Made by a program: the position numbers and the translations under genes. Shown piece after piece: positions 1-6,501 of a DNA stretch of 13,936 nucleotides. Under the pieces are notes generated by a model. That model did no database searches and had not been told where the DNA came from. It worked only from the letters and a program-made list of their open reading frames with translations. Numbering within the stretch: position 1 is the first letter of the stretch; every line of letters begins with the position of its first letter. The stretch is from Fidelibacterota bacterium TCS55 (lineage in GTDB: Bacteria; Fidelibacterota; Marinisomatia; Marinisomatales; TCS55). The stretch is from assembly GCA_905182385.1 (NCBI GenBank), contig CAJJBS010000029.1:5595-19530 (forward strand), written 5' to 3'.

Positions 1-474
1 CGTAGAATTCTAAATCATAAGTATAGGTGTCAGAGACGGCGCCGACTTGGCCGGCTACTGCTGATTTTTGTGTGTGCAAGTGTGGGTGTTATTGTCACTT
101 TCTTCACAAAGCCTAAATCTGAGAAACAATTATCAGGCCTTACAATTTTTGATGTCCATAATCTGAAGTATATTTTTAAAGGATCACCAGTAAATGAAGA
201 AAAAGGCGAAGCTATTAATGTAGCTTGGAAAATTAAAGAAAATGATTTGGATATAGTTTGTTTCTCAAACAATGATATGGAAAGAATGAAAGCAAATCCT
301 GGTGATTTAGTTTTTATTGAAGATTCTCGTTGGTGGCTTGGAGGATTAAAATCGGCACATTCTGTTTATGGAGAGCCACATAACGAGGATGGATTAGTAT
401 ATATAAATAATAATCATTTAAATCACGGTCAATTTATAGAGGGACTTAAATTAAAAGCTGAAAAGGAAATGTAA
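1..474 (+). CDS. Probable sodium:solute symporter (SSS family), C-terminal part
   Basis: The frame is open from base 1, so the start lies outside the window; the GTG at 70 is internal and would cut into a membrane segment. The visible part begins with a very basic stretch (Cys-Gln followed by four Arg), then one hydrophobic segment (about codons 18-33, LLLIFVCASVGVIVTFF), then Thr-Lys-Pro-Lys. A basic loop, a last helix and 'F-T-K-P' followed by a soluble tail is the ending I know from SSS-family sodium symporters, which use the sodium gradient to import small solutes. The tail of roughly 120 residues is longer than in typical members and contains PGDLVFIEDSRWWLGGLKS and HSVYGEP, which I cannot assign to a named domain. 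The family call rests on the last helix only and is inference. Stop is TAA; the tRNA gene follows 67 bases later. Confidence 0.5.
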   Translation, partial: RRILNHKYRCQRRRRLGRLLLIFVCASVGVIVTFFTKPKSEKQLSGLTIFDVHNLKYIFKGSPVNEEKGEAINVAWKIKENDLDIVCFSNNDMERMKANPGDLVFIEDSRWWLGGLKSAHSVYGEPHNEDGLVYINNNHLNHGQFIEGLKLKAEKEM

Positions 475-478
475 ATGG

Positions 479-506
479 TTGGTCTCCAAAGTATATATAA
501 TATAAA
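479..506 (+). promoter_or_regulatory. Candidate promoter of tRNA-Asn
   Basis: TTGGTC (479-484), a 16-nt spacer and TATAAA (501-506) are followed by the G+C-rich stretch TTCGCGCCG in otherwise AT-rich DNA. A G+C-rich discriminator is typical of stable-RNA promoters under stringent control. An overlapping TATAAT lies at 496-501. The -35 match is only partial, and AT-rich DNA gives many chance -10 matches. Confidence 0.4.
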
Positions 507-541
507 TTCGCGCCGAAAATATTAATAATTAATTACCACAT

Positions 542-614
542 TCCGGAGTAGCTCAGTTGGTAGAGCGAGTGGCTGTTAACCACCAGGTCGGGGGTTCGAG
601 TCCCTCCTCCGGAG
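542..614 (+). tRNA. tRNA-Asn (anticodon GUU)
   Basis: A complete cloverleaf of 73 nt. The acceptor stem TCCGGAG (542-548) pairs with CTCCGGA (607-613). The D arm is GCTC-AGTTGGTA-GAGC. The anticodon loop CTGTTAA carries GTT at 575-577. The T arm is GGGGG-TTCGAGT-CCCTC (590-606) with one G-U pair. The first anticodon-stem pair (A27-C43) is a mismatch. The discriminator is G614, followed by CAA, so the 3' CCA is not encoded and must be added by the CCA-adding enzyme. The gene reads asparagine AAC/AAU codons, which are very common in these AT-rich genes. Confidence 0.96.
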
Positions 615-615
615 C

Positions 616-647
616 AAAAGGCCCAATTTATTTTGGGCCTTTTTTTT
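616..647 (+). terminator. Intrinsic terminator of tRNA-Asn
   Basis: AGGCCCAA (619-626) pairs perfectly with TTGGGCCT (633-640) around a 6-nt loop, with extra flanking A-U pairs, and runs straight into a U tract (640-647). It begins two bases after the tRNA, so it ends this single-tRNA transcript and insulates the next gene. Confidence 0.9.
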
Positions 648-718
648 AACATTTATTTAGCATGCTTTTCATTTAGTAATATTATATACTTGATTGAATA
701 CATAATAAGGAGATAAAA

Positions 719-1813
719 ATGAAAGTGGGATTGTTAGACTCAACTCTTAGAGAAGGTGAACAGTCGCCAAATGTATCCTTCTCAACTGCTCAAAAAATAA
801 AAATTGTTAATGCTTTAGATGCATTTGGTGTAGAATATATTGAGATTGGTCATCCAGCAGTTTCATCTGATATAAAAAAATCTATTTCAAAAATTTCTGA
901 ATTAGAAACTAAGGCAGAAAAAGTGATCCATAGTAGAGCACTTAAATCTGATATTGATGAAGCTATATTATTAAATGCAAAATGGATAGGGATTTTTTTT
1001 GGTACATCTGAAATTAGTTTAAAATATCAATTTGGTATTGATCCTAAAACTGCACTAAGTAGAATTAAATATGCAGTTAATTATGCTAAAGATAATAATC
1101 TAAAAATTAGATTTACTGCAGAAGATGCCTCAAGGACTAAATTATCTTTTTTGATTGAGGTCGCTCAAATTGCTGAGGAAGCAGGAGCTGATAGATTTAG
1201 CATTGCAGATACTGTTGGAGTCTTAACACCTGATAAAACATCCTTATTAGTTAAAGAGATTACAAAGGCAATAAAGATACCAGTTCATATACATTGTCAT
1301 AACGATCTTGGAATGGCTACTGCTAATTCTATCATGGCATTAAAGTCTGGAGCTCAAATTGCAGATGTCTCAATAAATGGTCTTGGCGAAAGAAGTGGCA
1401 TTGCTTCACTTGCCGAAGTTGCGATGATTCTAAAATTACATTTTGATGTAGTAAATAAATGGGACCTTAGTTCCTTAATAAGACTATCAGATGAATTAGC
1501 ATTAATTTCCGGTATTCCAAACCGATTAAATCAACCTATTGTTGGGAAATATGCTTTTACTCATAAAGCTGGTTTACATACAAGAGCAGTCATTAAGTCT
1601 CCTAAGTCATATGAAGGTTATCCACCTGAAATAATTAATCAAAATAGAGAAATACTAATAGATAAATTTACGGGTAGAGATGCAGTCGCTGATCGATTAA
1701 ATAGATTGAATATTAATTATTCCCAGTTAGAATTAAATAAAATAACAAATGATATAAAGAGTAATAATAATTTTGAATCTCTTACAGATATAGAAATTTT
1801 AAATTTTTTATAA
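719..1813 (+). CDS. Homocitrate synthase-like acyltransferase (LeuA/LysS/NifV superfamily)
   Basis: A 364-residue HMGL-like TIM-barrel enzyme that condenses acetyl-CoA with a 2-oxo acid. The N-terminus has the signature D7-S-T-L-R11-E-G-E-Q, with the divalent-metal aspartate and catalytic arginine. The second metal motif is H192-C-H194-N-D, and GLGERSG follows near residue 220. HKAGLH near 283 marks the start of the C-terminal subdomain. The protein lacks the allosteric C-terminal domain of full 2-isopropylmalate synthases (usually over 500 residues), and its length matches LysS/NifV-type homocitrate synthases, the first enzyme of the alpha-aminoadipate lysine route. Isopropylmalate or citramalate synthase remains possible because substrate choice cannot be read by eye. 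AAGGAG at 707-712 is one of the few strong ribosome binding sites here and fixes the start. No other lysine or NifV-pathway gene is in the window. Confidence 0.82.
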   Translation: MKVGLLDSTLREGEQSPNVSFSTAQKIKIVNALDAFGVEYIEIGHPAVSSDIKKSISKISELETKAEKVIHSRALKSDIDEAILLNAKWIGIFFGTSEISLKYQFGIDPKTALSRIKYAVNYAKDNNLKIRFTAEDASRTKLSFLIEVAQIAEEAGADRFSIADTVGVLTPDKTSLLVKEITKAIKIPVHIHCHNDLGMATANSIMALKSGAQIADVSINGLGERSGIASLAEVAMILKLHFDVVNKWDLSSLIRLSDELALISGIPNRLNQPIVGKYAFTHKAGLHTRAVIKSPKSYEGYPPEIINQNREILIDKFTGRDAVADRLNRLNINYSQLELNKITNDIKSNNNFESLTDIEILNFL

Positions 1814-1826
1814 ATTGTATTAGTAT

Positions 1827-4682
1827 ATGCGTTCTTTATTTAATAATTATAAAATTATAATTTTATTGATAAGTCATTTTGTCTTTGGTCAAGATCCACC
1901 AAATATTAATTGGAAACAAATCAATACAAATCATTATGATATTATATTTCCTTATGAAATTCAAGATGAGGCCATAAGAGTAGCCAATACATTAGAGCAT
2001 ATTCATTTTCAACTCTATCTTAATCAAGAATCAGAGCATAAGCGAATTCCAATTTTACTTTCAAATCGAGGATCGATTCCTAATGGATATGTATCAAAAG
2101 CGCCATGGATGTCTGAATGGTATAATATTCCACTTATGCAAAGAGAAATGGGTCTAACAGAGTGGTATAGAGATTTAGCAATCCATGAAGGAAGACATGT
2201 TGCTCAAACAAATTATATGAACCAAGGCCTCAATAAAGCACTTGGTCTTCTATTTGGTGAAAGCACCCAATCATTATATACAGGTTTTCTTATCCCAGAT
2301 TGGTATTGGGAAGGTGATGCAGTTGATCTCGAAACAAAATATACTCATTCAGGTAGAGGTCGAATACCATATTTTAATCGTATTATAAAAGCACATCTTT
2401 TATCTGGCAGTAAGTTTAATTACAGAAAAACATTATTTGGTTCATATCGTAAAATTTTTCCAAACCATTATCAATCAGGTTATCATTTAACAAAGCATAT
2501 AAAAAAAGAATATGGTGAAGCAGCTTGGCCTCGAATAATAAAAAATACACTTTTTTGGCCATTTATCTTAAATCCTATATTTCCTTTCTCACGGTCTATA
2601 AAAAAGAATACTGGAAGGTCCATTACTCAAATTCATCATGATACTTTCTACGATATTAAAACTAAATGGAATAAAGAAATAAAAGATATGATTGAAGAAG
2701 AGGTGATGCTATTAAATCCATCAAGAAAGGTCACTACAAGTTATCAATATCCATCTATGTTAAAAGATGGAAGAATAATTGCTTTAAAACATGGTTTGGG
2801 AGATGTTGGTACAATTGTTAACATATTTCAAGGAATAGAAAACCCACTGAAAAAGATAAGTAGCAGTGCAATAATATTTGGATTTTTTTCAAATGGTAAA
2901 AAAATTGTTTGGTCAGCTTACGATCAAGATAAAAGATGGACGAAACTTAGTTGGACAAATATCCTGTTATATGATATAGAAACAAAATCAATTAAAACTA
3001 TTTCAAGTAAAGGTCGAGATTATCATCCTCGCATTTCAACTAGAGGTGATAAAATTGCAATGGTTTCATTTTCAGAGAATAGGAATGCATTATTAAAGAT
3101 TATTGATTCAAATACAGGTACTACCCTTGATCAAGTTGAGGCGCCTAATGAAGGAGTAATCATGACACCTTCTTGGTCAAAGGATGATACTCAAATTGTT
3201 TTTACTGCGCAAAATTTAAATGGGCGTGCAATCTATATTTATGAGCTTAAAAATCGACAGTTTCTAAAGATTAAAAATGAATTATGGCAGGATATATATA
3301 ATCCAATATTCTACAAGAATTATATACTGTTTGAAGGTCAAATAAATGGATTTGATCAATTATTAGCAATTGATATTAATTCAAAAAAAGAGTTCAAAGT
3401 GACTTCTCAAAAACTAGGCGTTTACAATCCTTCAATAACACCAGACGGGAATCTTTTATATAATAATTATTCAATAAATGGTCATGGAATAGTACAAGCA
3501 AATTTAAATCCAAGTAAATGGATTCCAATTACTGGTAAAACAAAAATTGTTGAAAATGATAGTTATATTTCTGATAATCCAATCGTTTACGATTTACCAA
3601 TAATAAAAAAGTCCTATGAAGTAAAAGAATACAAAGTTAATCGAAATTTATTGAATTTTCATAGTCGATATATTTTTAATGATAATTTTGAACCAACTCT
3701 TGGAATTCAGTCTGATAATATATTGGGAACTTTATCAATGAATTTTGAATTTTCACATGATAGAAATGAAGATATTTATCGAAGAAAAGCACGAGCAACT
3801 ATAAGAAAATTTTATCCGATAATTGATTTTGAATTAGAGTCAAGTAATAGAAATGTTTATCGTGGTAAATATTTTGAGACGATTAATAAATCAAAAGACT
3901 CATTAATTTATAATCTTAATGAGAAGTGGAATGAAACAAATCTGAATATTGGTTTAAAATTTCCAATATTAAATAAATTTGAAGGACAATCTCTAAAATC
4001 AGCTTACTTTAAATTAGGTTCTAAATACACATTAAGAAATCAATCAACATATTATTTTGACTTCATTAAAATTCCTCTAAATGTTAAAGTTTCAAATAGA
4101 CTTAGACAGCAAGAAAGAGATGGTGAAATAGTTCCAATATACTTTGAAGCTGGACTCTCATCATCTAAAGAAAAATCGCAACGAGACCTAGGTTTTTATG
4201 GATGGCAGTTATTTGGTTACTTTGGTTTTTCACCATTTAAGGGACTACTAAATGGTAGACAAAACTCTATGAGCTTTGTATTAACACGTGAAGGGTTTTT
4301 TAAACATCATTTTGTAGACTTTCGTCTGCAAAATGAAGTAAATAAAGGAGATTATATTTTTCAATCTAAGCTTCCTTTTCCTTATGGTTACAAGTGGAAG
4401 CTATTTAGTTCAGGCCTCAGACAAAGTATAAAATATAAAGTACCTTTATTTTACCCAGATTGGGAAGCTCCTTTTGCAATTACTTATTTAAAGCGAATTC
4501 AAGGAAGAATTTTTAGTGATTATGTTAAATCTAACCTTAATGGTCCAATGATTGCTATAGGTTCAGGAATTACATTTGAATTAGCTGGATTCTTTGATAT
4601 TAAATTCCCGTTATCAATTACATTTAATTATTATTATAATCCAAACTCTAAGAATAGTGGCTTTCAATTGGAATTTGAATAA
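1827..4682 (+). CDS. Exported peptidase-MA-like metalloprotease with TolB-type propeller and outer-membrane barrel
   Basis: A 951-residue protein in three parts. Residues 1-21 are a signal peptide (hydrophobic ILLISHFVF, cleavage before or at Gln after FG). Residues about 22-290 carry a gluzincin-type zinc site: H120-E-G-R-H124 inside AIHEGRHVAQ, with E162 in WYWEGDAV as probable third ligand, as in the peptidase MA family. Residues about 300-590 show repeats such as 'PSWSKDDTQIVFTAQ' and 'PRISTRGDKIAMVSF', typical of TolB/PD40 propeller blades. The last 330 residues are rich in alternating aromatic/polar strands, ending FNYYYNPNSKNSGFQLEFE, consistent with a beta barrel of the bacterial surface antigen type. 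It probably sits in the outer membrane with its protease and propeller in the periplasm. It starts 13 nt after the previous stop, so co-transcription is likely, with no clear ribosome binding site. Domain calls are by eye; the substrate is unknown. Confidence 0.72.
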   Translation: MRSLFNNYKIIILLISHFVFGQDPPNINWKQINTNHYDIIFPYEIQDEAIRVANTLEHIHFQLYLNQESEHKRIPILLSNRGSIPNGYVSKAPWMSEWYNIPLMQREMGLTEWYRDLAIHEGRHVAQTNYMNQGLNKALGLLFGESTQSLYTGFLIPDWYWEGDAVDLETKYTHSGRGRIPYFNRIIKAHLLSGSKFNYRKTLFGSYRKIFPNHYQSGYHLTKHIKKEYGEAAWPRIIKNTLFWPFILNPIFPFSRSIKKNTGRSITQIHHDTFYDIKTKWNKEIKDMIEEEVMLLNPSRKVTTSYQYPSMLKDGRIIALKHGLGDVGTIVNIFQGIENPLKKISSSAIIFGFFSNGKKIVWSAYDQDKRWTKLSWTNILLYDIETKSIKTISSKGRDYHPRISTRGDKIAMVSFSENRNALLKIIDSNTGTTLDQVEAPNEGVIMTPSWSKDDTQIVFTAQNLNGRAIYIYELKNRQFLKIKNELWQDIYNPIFYKNYILFEGQINGFDQLLAIDINSKKEFKVTSQKLGVYNPSITPDGNLLYNNYSINGHGIVQANLNPSKWIPITGKTKIVENDSYISDNPIVYDLPIIKKSYEVKEYKVNRNLLNFHSRYIFNDNFEPTLGIQSDNILGTLSMNFEFSHDRNEDIYRRKARATIRKFYPIIDFELESSNRNVYRGKYFETINKSKDSLIYNLNEKWNETNLNIGLKFPILNKFEGQSLKSAYFKLGSKYTLRNQSTYYFDFIKIPLNVKVSNRLRQQERDGEIVPIYFEAGLSSSKEKSQRDLGFYGWQLFGYFGFSPFKGLLNGRQNSMSFVLTREGFFKHHFVDFRLQNEVNKGDYIFQSKLPFPYGYKWKLFSSGLRQSIKYKVPLFYPDWEAPFAITYLKRIQGRIFSDYVKSNLNGPMIAIGSGITFELAGFFDIKFPLSITFNYYYNPNSKNSGFQLEFE

Positions 4683-4749
4683 ATATAAAGTTTGATGTAG
4701 TTTTTAATGTTAACAATTACAAATTATAAAGTTTTAGTTAGAGGGTGTT

Positions 4750-4902
4750 ATGAGTAATCGCGGAGATGATAGACGTAGGATTGAACGAAGAGATGGTGTT
4801 GATCGACGTTCGAATAATATTAAAGTAGATAATGAGAAAAGATCAGTTGCAGTACGTAGAGATGAGGAACGTCGCTTAGGCTCTGAACGTAGGAATACTT
4901 AA
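4750..4902 (+). CDS. Small Arg-rich protein with D/E-R-R repeats (50 aa)
   Basis: ATG 4750 to TAA 4902 gives 50 residues, preceded by AGAGGGTG (4740-4747), a fair ribosome binding site. The sequence is built from short repeats of an acidic residue followed by Arg-Arg: DDRRR, IERRD, VDRRS, VRRDE, EERRL and SERRN, with a spacer (NNIKVDNEK) in the middle. Sixteen of 50 residues are Arg and twelve are Asp or Glu. There is no signal peptide, membrane segment or cysteine. I do not recognise a named family. Such alternating charge could form a single charged helix or bind nucleic acid or an acidic partner; this is speculation. It lies 67 nt after the 951-residue protein and converges on the next gene. 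Confidence 0.65.
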   Translation: MSNRGDDRRRIERRDGVDRRSNNIKVDNEKRSVAVRRDEERRLGSERRNT

Positions 4903-4934
4903 AGTTTTTCTACTTTAATATATGATATTTTTTT
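4899..4934. terminator. Possible terminator between convergent genes
   Basis: TTAAAGT (4899-4905) and ACTTTAA (4912-4918) form a 7-bp stem with a 6-nt loop overlapping the stop of the Arg-rich gene. A T run follows at 4928-4934. The stem is AT-only except one pair, and the T run is 9 nt away, so this is weak. Its position between convergent genes is what makes it plausible. Confidence 0.3.
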
Positions 4935-4943
4935 GGTTTAAAA

Positions 4944-5996
4944 TCAATTATTGAGAGGTATTCCTCTTAATGAAATAGTGAATTGCCAAGCATTGCTTTT
5001 CTGGTTCATATCTCCTTCATTGCTTGCAAAAGAACCATTAATAAAGATAGGTTTTTGAATATTCAAAGCAATAGCACCAAACCTAGTTCCAAAGAGGTAA
5101 GATATACTTGGGCTTACAGAAAGAGATTTAGTATTTGGAGCTGGAATATTATTCCAATAACCTTGACCGGTATGAAGAAAATTTAAACCATAGCCTAAAG
5201 AGCTATCTATATTATCAAAGCGTTTATAAAGCATTGAGAGTGCAATATTTAAATTGGCTGGCGGTAAATATCCATATTTACTTTCTGAAAAAGGTTTTTC
5301 ATATAGTACGAAGCCACCAAAGAATGTAGGATTTATACTTCTTTTAAAATATACTTGAGCTTCTATGTTATAATTAAAAGTTCCATTACTTAAACTGAAG
5401 TGTCGATGTTCTTTAACTTTATCACCATTCAAAAAAAATGGATCTGATGTTAATTGATTACTTGATGGTATAGTAATTCCAGCACCTGTATAAACTCTAA
5501 GTCCATTTCCAAGGCCAGTATTTTTAGCCAAATATCTTAAAATAATTTTAGAATCACCTAGGATACTTCCTTTAGCATTATGAAAGTTACTTGAACTTAA
5601 TTCACTCCTATGGTGAATTGATGAATTAGGCTGTTTCCAATTCATCTTTCTTATACCAAAAGTTGAGGATATCATCAAATTAAACTTATTAGAAATTCCA
5701 TAAATTATGTTTGGACGTAACAAAAAAGTGTTTAACGAGCCGCTATGTTTAAAAGGCTCTTCTTCGAGTGGGTCATGCCACCAATTTATTAAAGTAAAGT
5801 TACTTTGAACTCCATAATAGAAAAGTCCTTTATCAGCGCCAAAACCTTTATCTGACTCGCCAACTGGCAAGGAAGGATTACTTCAAAGAGCTCATTGCCC
5901 ATATAGTGCAGCCATAAGGGTAAATATAAGAATAGGCTTAATTTTCACATTAGAAAATACAAATTTTTGTGTTTTAATTTTTATATATTCTTTCAT
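4944..5996 (-). CDS. Candidate outer-membrane selenoprotein (beta barrel with N-terminal U-x-x-U)
   Basis: Read from ATG 5996-5994, the frame gives 350 residues ending at TGA 4946-4944. Residues 1-33 form a signal peptide (basic N-region, hydrophobic core PILIFTLMAALYG, then Gln34). Codon 35 (5894-5892) and codon 38 (5885-5883) are TGA, with Ala-Leu between. The frame continues without interruption through SNPSLPVGESDKGF to the end. The body has alternating polar/aromatic strands and Gly/Asn turns of an outer-membrane barrel, a His-rich loop (SSIHHRSE, KEHRHF) and no cysteine. A conventional caller would start at TTG 5870, losing the export signal. Two TGAs in Cys-x-x-Cys spacing directly after the cleavage site, plus a SECIS-like hairpin, suggest selenocysteines U35 and U38. 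Related barrels I know of often carry a Cys-rich motif right there, perhaps for metal or redox binding. Alternative: a pseudogene with two nonsense mutations. Confidence 0.6.
5845..5876 (-). promoter_or_regulatory. Candidate bacterial SECIS element
   Basis: On the minus strand CUUGCC (5871-5866), loop AGUU (5865-5862) and GGCGAG (5861-5856) make a 6-bp stem with one G-U pair. Outside it CCUU (5876-5873) can pair with AAGG (5848-5845). The apical loop lies 17 nt after the second TGA and 26 nt after the first. Bacterial SECIS elements are known to sit just downstream of the UGA, with the loop about 16-37 nt away and a G in the first two loop bases. All of these conditions hold here. The stem is far more G+C-rich than its surroundings. 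Confidence 0.55.
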
Positions 5997-6154
5997 ATTA
6001 AAAAAAAGAAAAGTTTAATTATTAATTCAAATACTTTGTATAATATAATAGATTATATCTTTAAGGAATTAAAAATTTAAAGCTAAATAAAAGTCTTTAT
6101 TTTTAAATAAACTAAACTACTCGTTAATAATTATTATTTAAGGAATTTTATATT

Positions 6155-6469
6155 ATGTTGTATGAAGACATAAACATCACAAAAAGAATAACCATAACAA
6201 ATGGGAAAAAATATGATTTTTTCATATATGATGTAACATCCTTTGAACACAAGCTTTCTAGTGGAAAATTTGGAAAAGGCGATACTGTAATTAGTAAGGT
6301 AAAAGATTTTAAAATGTTAGATGATGAAACTGGAGAAATGTTAGAAGTTAAAATCAGATGTTCAAAAAGAATTAATGATGCATTAGAAGGCTTAGAGCCA
6401 AAAGAAAGTAGACAAGTTTTTAAGAAGTGTTTAAAAGAATTAGAAGATAGAGGTTTAGTAAGAGGTTAA
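6155..6469 (+). CDS. Uncharacterised 104-residue cytoplasmic protein
   Basis: I do not recognise the family. There is no signal peptide or membrane segment. The N-terminal half reads as beta strands (RITITNGKKYDFFIYDV, then SKVKDFKMLDDETGEMLEVKIRCS), and the C-terminal 35 residues as two charged helices (KRINDALEGL, ESRQVFKKCLKELEDRG). The GKGDTVISKVKDFKMLDDETGEMLEVKI segment resembles a small barrel with a 'D-x-E-T-G-E' turn. AAGGA at 6140-6144 supports the ATG at 6155. It diverges from the candidate selenoprotein gene across about 158 nt, and it is followed 32 nt later by the aldehyde dehydrogenase, so it may head that transcript. Function is unknown. Confidence 0.75.
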   Translation: MLYEDINITKRITITNGKKYDFFIYDVTSFEHKLSSGKFGKGDTVISKVKDFKMLDDETGEMLEVKIRCSKRINDALEGLEPKESRQVFKKCLKELEDRGLVRG

Positions 6470-6501
6470 TATAAAATATATAATTTTCTTAATTTAATAG
6501 A

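Noticed and set aside
30..272. Antisense open frame opposite the symporter tail
   Set aside because: It lies wholly inside a frame with convincing protein content and shows no family motif. The same holds for antisense frames at 7479-7676, 8364-8603, 10757-10945 and 11296-11517.
4983..5329. Plus-strand open frames inside the barrel gene
   Set aside because: They are shadows of the minus-strand barrel, with no ribosome binding site or recognisable content.
5870..5870. TTG at 5870 (minus) as the start of the barrel gene
   Set aside because: It lacks a ribosome binding site and would discard a good in-frame signal peptide upstream, leaving an outer-membrane protein without export.
6112..6127. 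Palindrome TTTATTT-TT-AAATAAA in the divergent gap (about here)
   Set aside because: AT-only with a 2-nt loop and no partner sites; expected by chance at this composition.
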